Below, piece by piece: positions 44,290 through 53,058 of a DNA stretch of 64,000 bases. The notes under the pieces are model-generated. The model worked only from the letters and a program-made list of their open reading frames with translations, was not told the DNA's origin and ran no database searches. A program made the translations under genes and the position numbers. The DNA is from JANQJA01 sp040880285 (GTDB taxonomy: Bacteria; Pseudomonadota; Gammaproteobacteria; Pseudomonadales; Azotimanducaceae). The DNA is taken from contig JBBDIT010000050.1 in the NCBI GenBank assembly GCA_040880285.1, positions 37,651 through 101,650 of the forward strand, given 5' to 3'. Position 1 is the stretch's first letter, and each line of letters begins with the position of its first letter.

Positions 44290-47200
44290 TTAGAACGTCT
44301 TTCTCAACCCAACCTCGAACTGTCGCCCGAGCGGATTACCAATCCGTGGGTCATAACCCAGTTCCTGGCGTGACTCGGGTGGATCCTCATCGGTGATGTT
44401 GATGATGGATGCGGTGAACATCGCCCAGGAGAAATCGGCGGTGTAGTGCAGGTCGAATGAAATCCAGTCATCCGGGAAGACCCCGTAGAAGGAGGGCTCG
44501 AATGCTGTTGCGGTTCCTGGCTGGAAGCCTTCTGGAATCAAAGCCGCCTCATTGACCACACCGGTTGCCTTGTCGACGAAGCGGTCATCCACAACCGAGC
44601 TGACGAAGTTCATGCGACCACGAATGTTGTGGATATCATAGCGCCAGTTCACATCGAAGTTGGCACGCCACTCGGACGCGGCAAACGCGATGGTTGCGAA
44701 GTTGAGATATCCCAGTCGATCATCTGCCGGGACCAGTTCGACACCGTCCAGTATGGTTGGTGTGGACTCAAATTCCAGGATACGTGTGACTTGTAGTGTC
44801 AATCCCAGATCACCACCAAAGGCCGGTATCCTGTATCTGACACGCATGTCGACGCCGGAAGTCAACTGGCCAGGGCCGTTACCATAGGCCGTGGTGATAT
44901 TCGAGAAGTCATCTGCAGCAGTGACGCCCTGGACACAGGCTCCGGAGTTGAAGGTGACACGACCCACCATCGGGTGAGAACAATCAGCCAGGGCAGAACC
45001 GTCCAGCGGAACACCGCCACCGCCCGGCGCGATGCTGAAAACCGCGTTGGCTACATCATTGGCAGAGGCCAGGAGACCCAGTTCATCCTCGGTTTCGATA
45101 TTCCAGTAATCGAGGGAGAGGTACACATCTGATTCATCGCCATAGCCCTCCGATTGCCACACAAGACCGGTATTCCAGACTTTCGCGGTTTCCGGTTCGA
45201 TACCACTTTCCGTAATCACCTGGGCGCCACGCCAGTTACCGGCCGCGATGGTGTAGCTGTTTACGCCGTTGGTGATTTCACCCGGCGTAATGCCAAGGCC
45301 AGGGGCCTGATAGTTCGTACCGTAAGAACCACGGAATGAAAGGTTATCGGTCGCGTCGAACTTAAGCGATACCTTGTACACCGTCGCATCGAGATCCACC
45401 GGCTGGAATTGCTCATAACGAGCCGCGGCAACCATATATAAATTGTCCAGGATTGGCAGGTTGAGCTCAAGAAAGTAAGACTCTTGATCCTGGGCTTGCG
45501 ACTCGGGGATGTTTGTATCAAAGAATACAAACGGGCCGGGACGGTCTTCCGTACAGCCGGTGAAGCTGGGGTCGTCCGGATCTGCCGGATCCTGTCCCGG
45601 CCATGCACAAGGCTGGTTACCATTGAACAAGGGGTCAGGCACGCTCTCACGCAACTTGGTAGTACGCCACTGGGTACCTAGCGCCCATGCAACAGGACCA
45701 CCACCGAGTTCCAGACCAAGCTGGCCGCTTACGACGGCATCGACGGTCGCGTTCCAGAGGATATTCTGTCCGGCGCGCTCATTGAAGATCCATCTAGCCA
45801 GATCGTCCGGATTTTCAGTACCTGGTACATGGTTTGGATTGGACAGTCCGAGGATAGGCTGTCCCGCCCATCCGGAGGCGAACGGGTTCCACCACTGGCA
45901 TGAACCAGTGCCGGCTGCAGCTGGGTTCTGGGTACCGAATTGCGTTGGATCCAGGTCAGCGGCGGCACAGTTGGCACCACCAAAGCCATTCAATGCTTCC
46001 TGCAAGCGAGAACCAATGACATCAGGGAAGTCGTTGTACTCACTCTGGTGATTGAAGGTGAATGCCACGTCATAGGAAATCTCTGTATCGAACACCAGAC
46101 CGTCTACACCGGTAGAGAAGTGCATGTACCGGTTGTCGATTTCGCTAGGCGCACCGAAGTTGCCATTGACACCCAGTGTGCTGTTACCACCATGCGCAAA
46201 TGCGCGGTACGTAATTGGAGTAAAGCCGCTGGTGATTCCGAAGAACGGACTGGCAGCAAACCCGGTCCGGGTTACGAACTCATCGACATACGGGTTCGCC
46301 ATGGGCACGAAGAATTGATAGGTTGCCCCCTGGTTGGTTGCCGGACCACGAATCACAGGCTGTGCCGGTGAGCCGGTCGCATGTGGTGTATGGACTCTCG
46401 CCCAGGCGAGCTGCATGTGGAAATTGTCGTTATCGGAGATTTGTGAATTCACCTGGAGATACAATCGGTAAGTATCACTTTCTTCCACCAGGTTGTAGTA
46501 GGGGATATAGTTGTACTTACACGTGAATACATCACGATAGATACCACCCACGGCATTACAGCTGTCTGGTGTGAAATCTGTAGCCAGACCGACGACACCA
46601 CCCCAGGTCAGGTCATCCGGAGAATCCACCGGCCCGAACGGGCTCCTTGCCGTCCAACCAGCCAGATTGGTCAACGTCGACCAGGGCGCCGGGTTGGCAG
46701 CATAGTTTCCCCTGGCGAAGGAGCGCTCTTTGGTGTCGAGTTCCGAGCGGTGATCCCACTCAGCTGCAATGATCACATTGGTATCGCCTTCGCCGAAGCC
46801 GGTCAGTAGCCCCAGGTTCCAGTCACCGTCGGCACCGTAGTTCTTGTAGGAAGTGGCGACTTCCACTCCCGTGAAGCCTTCATAGGTGATGTAGTTTACG
46901 ACCCCACCGGTGGCGTCTGCCCCATAGGTCACCGCGGCACCATCTTTGAGGATCTCGATTCGCTGGAATGCCATGCCGGGTAGCATGTTGATGTTCGCTG
47001 AGCCGCCGGCCACTGCCGAGGTGGTATTGCCACCAAGCCGTCGTCCGTTCATCAGCGTTAGGGTTTTGTCAGCGCCAAGGCCTCGCAGGTTGACGCCAAC
47101 ATCACCACCGAGCTGCGCGCCGGAAAAATAATGGCTTGAACCGGTAGATGGCCCCGACACGGTTAGGCTCTTGACGAATTCAAGCGCTGTCGGACTTCCC

Positions 47201-47382
47201 AGATCCTGCAATTCAGCCGCGCCATAGACTTCTACGGGCAGGGCTGCATCCAGCGGCGTACCTTTGATTAGCGATCCGGTTACGATCACTTCTTCCATCG
47301 GCTGGGTTTGCTCAGCAGAGGCGAAGAGTGGGGATGCTACAAAGGCGAAAAGGAACATCCGGATAAAATGCTTGTGGTTCAT
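44290..47382 (-). CDS. Large TonB-dependent receptor
   Basis: 1030 residues. Signal peptide (about 1-23, cleaved after ASA), TonB box EEVIVTGSL, a plug domain (about 45-170; LRGLGADKTLTLMNGRRLGG, IEILKDGAAVTYGADATGGV) and a long barrel ending GRQFEVGLRKTF. It resembles the Caulobacter-type receptors for carbohydrates, peptides or complex organics more than siderophore receptors, but no co-localised glycosidase or transporter reveals the cargo. GGGGG precedes the ATG by 6 nt. Terminator follows. A 262-bp region upstream probably holds its promoter, though no strong -35/-10 pair is obvious. Confidence 0.92.
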   Translation of the reverse strand: MNHKHFIRMFLFAFVASPLFASAEQTQPMEEVIVTGSLIKGTPLDAALPVEVYGAAELQDLGSPTALEFVKSLTVSGPSTGSSHYFSGAQLGGDVGVNLRGLGADKTLTLMNGRRLGGNTTSAVAGGSANINMLPGMAFQRIEILKDGAAVTYGADATGGVVNYITYEGFTGVEVATSYKNYGADGDWNLGLLTGFGEGDTNVIIAAEWDHRSELDTKERSFARGNYAANPAPWSTLTNLAGWTARSPFGPVDSPDDLTWGGVVGLATDFTPDSCNAVGGIYRDVFTCKYNYIPYYNLVEESDTYRLYLQVNSQISDNDNFHMQLAWARVHTPHATGSPAQPVIRGPATNQGATYQFFVPMANPYVDEFVTRTGFAASPFFGITSGFTPITYRAFAHGGNSTLGVNGNFGAPSEIDNRYMHFSTGVDGLVFDTEISYDVAFTFNHQSEYNDFPDVIGSRLQEALNGFGGANCAAADLDPTQFGTQNPAAAGTGSCQWWNPFASGWAGQPILGLSNPNHVPGTENPDDLARWIFNERAGQNILWNATVDAVVSGQLGLELGGGPVAWALGTQWRTTKLRESVPDPLFNGNQPCAWPGQDPADPDDPSFTGCTEDRPGPFVFFDTNIPESQAQDQESYFLELNLPILDNLYMVAAARYEQFQPVDLDATVYKVSLKFDATDNLSFRGSYGTNYQAPGLGITPGEITNGVNSYTIAAGNWRGAQVITESGIEPETAKVWNTGLVWQSEGYGDESDVYLSLDYWNIETEDELGLLASANDVANAVFSIAPGGGGVPLDGSALADCSHPMVGRVTFNSGACVQGVTAADDFSNITTAYGNGPGQLTSGVDMRVRYRIPAFGGDLGLTLQVTRILEFESTPTILDGVELVPADDRLGYLNFATIAFAASEWRANFDVNWRYDIHNIRGRMNFVSSVVDDRFVDKATGVVNEAALIPEGFQPGTATAFEPSFYGVFPDDWISFDLHYTADFSWAMFTASIINITDEDPPESRQELGYDPRIGNPLGRQFEVGLRKTF

Positions 47383-47644
47383 TGGTTACCCCCTGTCTTT
47401 CACTAAAAACGTGAGGGGCACAACATTTTCACATTTGCATGTGTACATCAGGTCCCCTCGTCCAGCTGCTATCTCCGTATTGGCACCGTCAATAACGCGG
47501 TTCGGATTCACTCATGGTTACTTTGAGTGGGTAGCGGGGGAATCTTGGCAGAACCGGCACAACACTACACTTGATCTGGCTCAAGTTTTATACAAGTTCT
47601 GGAAGGGCTTTGGAAAGTGGCCGGCAGTTTTCGGGCGAATGTCG

Positions 47645-48091
47645 CTATTCCAGCCGTTCGACGGTCACTCTTCGTTTTTCGTCTACCAACCGCATCGAGA
47701 ATGACCACTTCCGTTTGTCGATAACGACCTCCTGGCCCCTGTAAATCGGGCGTCGACTTGGTTCCCGCTCGATCCAGACCATACCGTTCTCAAGGGTGAT
47801 AACCTTTTTGCGGGCATTGTTGGTAGTGACATCGATAATCCGTGACTCAATGCTGTCCGGCACATTGGTTCTTTTGAGGCGTTTGCCGAACAAGGTCTCA
47901 TCCAGCGGGTCGTCGTCCCCGATCGTTCCGGCTGGCTCCCGCGGTTCCCGGGTTTGTGACTTCTGTGCTGAGTTGTCGTAGCAATCGAGGCGTTCCGTGG
48001 CATCTTCGATAGCCGCGCATTCACTAAATGCACTGGCGACGCTGGCGGGGGAAGCACCGATGACGATCAACACAAATACAAAATACTTCAT
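47645..48091 (-). CDS. Secreted hypothetical protein with C-x-I...RLDCYD motif
   Basis: 148 residues from the ATG at 48091; a TTG at 48148 gives a longer frame but crosses the terminator stem. Signal peptide (MKYFVFVLIVIGASPASVASA), then ECAAIEDATERLDCYDNSAQ, a two-cysteine motif common to many small exported proteins of proteobacteria, an acidic linker and a small beta domain (RIIDVTTNNARKKVITLENG, WIEREPSRRPIYRGQEVVI, WSFSMRLVDEKRRVTVERLE). Periplasmic. No function recognised. It lies between two TonB receptor genes on the same strand. Confidence 0.72.
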   Translation of the reverse strand: MKYFVFVLIVIGASPASVASAFSECAAIEDATERLDCYDNSAQKSQTREPREPAGTIGDDDPLDETLFGKRLKRTNVPDSIESRIIDVTTNNARKKVITLENGMVWIEREPSRRPIYRGQEVVIDKRKWSFSMRLVDEKRRVTVERLE

Positions 48092-48146
48092 AAACAGAAG
48101 AACCAATCGCCCAGGGTTGCCGCTTAATGTAACCAAAGTCCTGGCC

Positions 48147-48172
48147 AAAAAAAAGGGGCGATTACTCGCCCC
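48147..48172 (-). terminator. Rho-independent terminator of the second large TonB receptor gene
   Basis: On the minus strand GGGGCG and CGCCCC pair across a 6-nt loop, followed by eight T. It is 31 bp past the stop of the receptor gene at 48203. Confidence 0.9.
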
Positions 48173-48202
48173 CTTTCAAGTTCCTTATCTGATTGTGCGA
48201 TA

Positions 48203-51200
48203 TCAGAGGTCCTGATTGACTCGAAGGTACCAGGTCATGCCCCGGAGGTCATGCAGGAACGTTTCCGCGCCACCCAGGTTAAAGAACGGGTCAGGCATTT
48301 CGTCGAAGACGTTTTGGACGCCTACCTCAACGGTGGTTTCACGATCCCCGAGTAGTTGCGGGAAAGAGTACTTGTAGTTGAGATCGGTATACATCATGTC
48401 ATCGAGCTGGTCAGTGCCGTTGAAAAAGATCTGGGCTCCCAGCAACGCGGCCGAGTTGAACTGCAAGGTGATGCCGTCCATCCATCGGACCCGGACCATC
48501 GCGGAGTGATTACCCATGAACCAGTTCACGGTACCATTCACCCGAAATTCAGGCAGTGGTGGTACTTCGGCGACCTGCTCATTCTGGAAGCCAACGCCAT
48601 CCCCTGAATCCAGTGGGTCACCGGTACCGAGGTTATAGCTGTATTCCAGCGCCTGGGTCATGCCCAGATTGAAAACGAAGTCACCAAAACCGTCGGTAGA
48701 CAGGTTGTAGCGGCCGTACACATCCAGTGCCCGGTGCTTCATCTCCTGTGCATTCACTCGTGCCGTCGACACGCGCGCGATCAAGCCGGAGGCCGGATCC
48801 CGCTGGATCGCAGGGTCGGCATTCGCACTTGCAATCCAGGCTTCCGCCGAGTCAGACACCCCATCTCCGTCTGCGTCACCGCTGGCCGGGTCAGGATCAC
48901 CACCGGATGCCAGGAACGCTGCCATATCGGCCCGTACCACCTGGTTACCAGTCTGGATCGCAATACGATCCTTGAAGTCATACTCGGAGTAGTCAGCGCC
49001 GATGTTCAGGTCGCCGTCCAATAACGAGAAGGATATGCCGATATTGTAGACGTCTGCCGTTTCGGGCGTCAGGTTCGGGTTGCTGGACAAGCAAGCGACC
49101 CGGAAGGTACCGGACGTATCATTCGTCAGCGGGTCACTGAAAGTCTGCAGTGCACAGTCTTCAGGAGAGAACAGCTGGGTCAGGTCGGGTGCAATGAACG
49201 CGGTACTGTAGGAAGCACGCACAGACATGATGTCCAGGGGCTGCCACAGAAGGGCCACTTTCGGGTCAAAGGAATCGCCGATGGCACCACCATAGTCAGT
49301 AAACCGGGCGGCAACCGTGAGTTCCAGGTCGTCGATCACCGGTAACAGGATTTCAAAGAAGCCCGAATACACATCCTGCTTGGCAGTATAGTCGAACTGA
49401 CAACCACCCTGGTGCCAGTCACACTGGTTCCGGGCCGCATCAATATCGTCTTCGATACTGGCCTTGCGATATTCCACACCGAAGGCACCGGCAGCAATGC
49501 CGCCAGCCATATCGAACAGGTCACCGGTCGCAAGCACGTCGACTGCCCAGAAATCCGTATCGGTTACCGTATTGGCCTGGAAGTTAACTGCATCCAGTAC
49601 CTCAACGGTGTTCGGGAAGTCCGGCGTACCTGACCAGGTACATACGCGATCCACACAGTTCAGGGCCTGGGTTGAGAACGGGTTCCAGTAGGAATCAGCA
49701 GGATCAATCGTAGTAGCTTGCAGTTGGCCCCGCAGGCCGGCTTCAAGTCCTGACTGGCTGCTGTTCTTGTTGGTTAACACGGTATGGATTCGCTCGAAGA
49801 TACCAGTCGCGGCAACTTCCCAGCTGGTACCGGGAACAGCGTAAGTCAGTGTATCCATGACACGATAACTCACCGTATCGAACGTAAAGCTACCAAGGTT
49901 GGAACCGTCCGCATTGAGATGGCTCGGTTGGTTGGCACCGGGTACAAGACCGATTTTACTCAGGATACGCAGGGCAATAACGTCCACATCCTCATTGAAC
50001 GCGATCCCCAGTGCCGGATCGAACGGATCAGCCGCCAGGATTACGTCGGGTACACCGTCGCCATTGACATCAGCGGTGCCACGATCAGGCACGCCATCAC
50101 CGTCTGCGTCCTGTGCATACAGGTGCTCGCCCGGGTCAATGACCCCATCGGCGTCGAGATCTGAAAACGCCCGGTACGGGTTACCCGGGTGATCACCAAG
50201 GACAATCGGAAACTCTTCGGTTCGTCCACCAGGGTTCTGCGGCGAACCACGGCTATCGGTAATCAGCCGGTTGCCACGGACGTCCAGTTCATTGGATAAA
50301 TTATCGGTGAACTGGAACTGGTAGTTACCCCAGAACGAATACTGTTCCTGCGGGTTCATGAAGTTCCACATTTCACCAAAGTGAAAACGACAAGACTGTC
50401 CGACTTTCTGCCCGGTCAGGAAGTTGCCTTTTGAACCAACGTCGGTACCGCCAGGGCTAACTTCGGGTGCTGCGCCGCAACCGGGATCTGCCAGGACTGA
50501 AACCGCACCGGGTGTGCCAGCGGGAAGCAAAGCGCCGGTGGCATCCCGATTGGGTACGGCCCAACGTCCAGGGTTACCCGTTTCGGATCGCTCAAAGCCA
50601 CCCCGGAGATATTCCGGTCGTTCTGTTTGCTCGAGTTCGCCTCGCTTCTTGTACGAAAATGCCATGGTGACATGACCGTCGTCGGTATCAGAACCGGCGA
50701 TAAACTCGTAAGCCTGTTCGTGCAGCGCATCGTCTTCAGTTTGCTGGTAGAACGCAGAAAATGCTGCACCACTGAAGTTTTTACGCGAAACGATGTTGAC
50801 AACACCCGCCACGGCGTCAGTACCGTAGATCGCGGAGGCGCCGTCCTTCAAAATATCGATCCGTTCGATGGCGATTTGTGGCACCGAGCTGTTCAGGTTG
50901 CCGTAGATAGATCGCTTGCCATCGACGAGATCCAGGGTTGCACCAGTACCGAGGCCGCGGAGGTTAGCGGCACTTACATTACCGCCTTGTGCGCGGGCTG
51001 CGTAGGTGTTGGCTTGAAAATCTGTTCCATAATTGAATGTTTGATTGACCAGTACCTCACCAAGGTTGGGTGTCGCGTTCTCAGCAATTTGAGTCTGATC
51101 GACAACCGTCAATGGAGAGGAAGAGTCAAAACTATCCCTTTTGATATAAGAACCTGTAACTACCACCTCTTCTATTTGTTCTGCGGCAGTCGCAGGCAAA

Positions 51201-51274
51201 CTCGGAAGTAGGCCAAGTGTCCCGACTAACGTCACGGCACCGGTCCAAACCCCCAATCTGCTAGGTTTAGTCAT
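48203..51274 (-). CDS. Large TonB-dependent receptor with calcium-binding-like Asp-rich inserts
   Basis: 1023 residues from the ATG at 51274 (AGGGA about 7 nt upstream); the open frame extends 37 codons further without a good start. Signal peptide (about 1-30), TonB box EEVVVTGSY, plug (about 45-170; LRGLGTGATLDLVDGKRS, IDILKDGASAIYGTDAVAGV) and barrel ending in MTWYLRVNQDL. Two stretches rich in DxDxDGxxD occur in predicted loops: about residues 370-413 (DLDADGVIDPGE, DADGDGVPDRG, DVNGDGVPDV) and about 788-812 (DADGDGVSDSAE). These look like thrombospondin-type-3 or dockerin-like calcium sites. Cargo unknown. Terminator follows. Confidence 0.92.
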   Translation of the reverse strand: MTKPSRLGVWTGAVTLVGTLGLLPSLPATAAEQIEEVVVTGSYIKRDSFDSSSPLTVVDQTQIAENATPNLGEVLVNQTFNYGTDFQANTYAARAQGGNVSAANLRGLGTGATLDLVDGKRSIYGNLNSSVPQIAIERIDILKDGASAIYGTDAVAGVVNIVSRKNFSGAAFSAFYQQTEDDALHEQAYEFIAGSDTDDGHVTMAFSYKKRGELEQTERPEYLRGGFERSETGNPGRWAVPNRDATGALLPAGTPGAVSVLADPGCGAAPEVSPGGTDVGSKGNFLTGQKVGQSCRFHFGEMWNFMNPQEQYSFWGNYQFQFTDNLSNELDVRGNRLITDSRGSPQNPGGRTEEFPIVLGDHPGNPYRAFSDLDADGVIDPGEHLYAQDADGDGVPDRGTADVNGDGVPDVILAADPFDPALGIAFNEDVDVIALRILSKIGLVPGANQPSHLNADGSNLGSFTFDTVSYRVMDTLTYAVPGTSWEVAATGIFERIHTVLTNKNSSQSGLEAGLRGQLQATTIDPADSYWNPFSTQALNCVDRVCTWSGTPDFPNTVEVLDAVNFQANTVTDTDFWAVDVLATGDLFDMAGGIAAGAFGVEYRKASIEDDIDAARNQCDWHQGGCQFDYTAKQDVYSGFFEILLPVIDDLELTVAARFTDYGGAIGDSFDPKVALLWQPLDIMSVRASYSTAFIAPDLTQLFSPEDCALQTFSDPLTNDTSGTFRVACLSSNPNLTPETADVYNIGISFSLLDGDLNIGADYSEYDFKDRIAIQTGNQVVRADMAAFLASGGDPDPASGDADGDGVSDSAEAWIASANADPAIQRDPASGLIARVSTARVNAQEMKHRALDVYGRYNLSTDGFGDFVFNLGMTQALEYSYNLGTGDPLDSGDGVGFQNEQVAEVPPLPEFRVNGTVNWFMGNHSAMVRVRWMDGITLQFNSAALLGAQIFFNGTDQLDDMMYTDLNYKYSFPQLLGDRETTVEVGVQNVFDEMPDPFFNLGGAETFLHDLRGMTWYLRVNQDL

Positions 51275-51627
51275 TGGTATTTCCCTCATTTTATTTGTTC
51301 TATCGACAACTGTCGCAAAGACCAGCCTCGATACCCCCCGAATAAGGAAAACCCCAAAAGCGCGGACAGACCGCGCCAAAGTCAATAAGTTCCCCCTACT
51401 CAGCCATCAGTCTAGTCCGCCTCTATGAGCCGAGTCAACGGATTTAATGTCGCCTGGGTTTCGCTGAAGACGCAAAATATAAGGGTTACAGAACATTTTG
51501 GTGCTCTTTTGGGGCCTGATGACCGGGTGCAACGTAGATGGAATTAGGGTTTGCGCCCAATGGCAGGGGTGGGCAAAATGGCGCACTTTTTGATCATCGC
51601 GCCTTTATCGTCACGCCTAACCTTGAA
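51275..51627. other. 353-bp divergent intergenic region with palindromes
   Basis: Between the divergent TonB receptor and NorM-like genes. It holds a short palindrome CGACA-AC-TGTCG (51304-51315) and a 6-bp GC stem, GCGCGG/CCGCGC with a 5-nt loop (51360-51376), which would fall in the receptor transcript leader. No convincing promoter hexamers for either gene were seen. The open frame starting at 51538 reaches into this region but without a ribosome site. Confidence 0.5.
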
Positions 51628-52995
51628 ATGATGCAACGCAACAAACCAACACCGTCCGAGTCTAAAAGGTCAGGCGAATTCGCGCAATTGATTCGTCTGG
51701 CACTACCACTCATGGGCGCACAGCTTGCCCAGATGGGGATGGGCGTGGTTGACACCGTGATGGCGGGCCGCGTCGGTGCTGTGGATCTGGCCGGGGTTGC
51801 CCTCGGCGGCTCGGTACTGTGGCCCGTGATGTTACTGTCGATGGGCTTCCTGCAAGCAATTACGCCAACGGTGGCACAATTGAATGGAGCCAAGCGACAG
51901 GGGGAGATTGGCGAGTACATTCGCCAGGGCCTGTGGCTCGCCATCGTCAGTACCATCGTTATTTGCCTGGTGATTACCAACGCGGGTCCGTATTACGCGT
52001 TTATGGGGGTTGCGCCGGACGCGGTGGCGGTGGCGTTACCTTACCTTGCGGCGACGGCCTGGGGCATCCCGGCGCTCATGGGTTACTTTACCCTACGGTT
52101 TCTGGCTGAGGGGTTGGGTTTTACACGCCCGGCACTCTTTATTGCAGTCACCGCGCTGCTCCTGAAGATTCCCCTGAATTACCTGTTCATCTACGGTGGG
52201 CCGGGTATCCCGGCGATGGGCGGGGTAGGTTGCGGCTATGCCACGGCGATTGTGATGTGGGTAGAGCTCATTGCCATCGTGATCGTGGTCACGAGGCAAC
52301 GATTTCATCCTGTCGGCTGGATCGACCGGTTTTCGTGGCCGCAGTGGGAGAAGATCCAACACCTGATGGTCATTGGTCTACCGATTGGGGCAACTTTGTT
52401 TTTTGAAGTGGGATTTTTTACTTTTGTGACGATCCTGCTCGGCCGATTTGGGGCGGAAATTGTAGCGTCCCATACGATTGCAATGAACCTGGGTGGCATC
52501 ACTTTTATGTTCCCCCTGGCCCTGGGCATGGCCGCGACCATCCGCGTCGGGTTCAATATCGGTGCCGGCAGACCGGACCTGGCCCGACGAACAGCACAAG
52601 TGGCGGTCGCATCGACGGTGATCATTGCGATGTTCTGCGCGCTCATCGTCGTGATCGGTCGGGAAGTGATTGCCGATCTTTATACTAACGATGTGACGGT
52701 GCTGGCATTGGCAGCGGAACTGATGTTGTTTGTCGCCGTGTTCCAGCTATTCGACAACTGCCAGGCCACTGCGATCGGGGCCTTGCGTGGATACAAGGAC
52801 ACCCGTGTTCCCATGCTGATGACGTTGATCGGCTATTGGTTTATCGGGTTGCCGGTGGCAGCAACACTCGGGTTCGGCTGGTTGGGGAACCCGCTGGGCG
52901 TTCATGGTTTCTGGTACGGGTTGATCGTCTCGCTGATCTGCGTCGCCGCCATGGTGGTTTCGCGGTTGTTCTTTGTCGCCCGACGCTCCCTGTAG
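51628..52995 (+). CDS. MATE-family multidrug exporter, NorM-like
   Basis: 455 residues if begun at ATG 51628 (a second ATG follows directly; an ATG at 51538 would add 30 residues that look untranslated). About twelve helices. LIRLALPLMGAQLAQMGMGVVDTVMAGRVGAVDLAGVAL is the NorM opening, here quoted only in its first 20 residues as LIRLALPLMGAQLAQMGMGV, and the second half has NLGGITFMFPLALGMAATIR and GALRGYKDTRVPML, also NorM-typical. Exports cationic compounds in exchange for Na+ or H+. Its stop codon lies inside a heptamer repeat. Confidence 0.92.
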   Translation: MMQRNKPTPSESKRSGEFAQLIRLALPLMGAQLAQMGMGVVDTVMAGRVGAVDLAGVALGGSVLWPVMLLSMGFLQAITPTVAQLNGAKRQGEIGEYIRQGLWLAIVSTIVICLVITNAGPYYAFMGVAPDAVAVALPYLAATAWGIPALMGYFTLRFLAEGLGFTRPALFIAVTALLLKIPLNYLFIYGGPGIPAMGGVGCGYATAIVMWVELIAIVIVVTRQRFHPVGWIDRFSWPQWEKIQHLMVIGLPIGATLFFEVGFFTFVTILLGRFGAEIVASHTIAMNLGGITFMFPLALGMAATIRVGFNIGAGRPDLARRTAQVAVASTVIIAMFCALIVVIGREVIADLYTNDVTVLALAAELMLFVAVFQLFDNCQATAIGALRGYKDTRVPMLMTLIGYWFIGLPVAATLGFGWLGNPLGVHGFWYGLIVSLICVAAMVVSRLFFVARRSL

Positions 52996-53046
52996 GCTGT
53001 TGGCTGTAGGCTGTTGGCTGTGGGCTGTGGGCTGTGGGCTGTTGGC
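52991..53046. repeat. Heptamer tandem repeat, eight copies of TGTNGGC
   Basis: Eight contiguous 7-bp units: TGTAGGC, TGTTGGC, TGTAGGC, TGTTGGC, then three TGTGGGC and a final TGTTGGC. The first unit includes the TAG stop of the NorM-like gene. The block fills most of the 63 bp between that gene and the convergent M20 peptidase. No palindromic structure, so not a terminator. Confidence 0.95.
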
Positions 53047-53058
53047 TTGTAGTTCCCT

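Noticed and set aside
48092..48148. TTG at 48148 as the start of the small secreted protein
   Set aside because: It would place the start at the T-run of the upstream gene's terminator and bury the signal peptide; ATG 48091 is preferred.
52991..53046. Possible CRISPR array
   Set aside because: The units are contiguous heptamers without spacers, so it is a simple tandem repeat.
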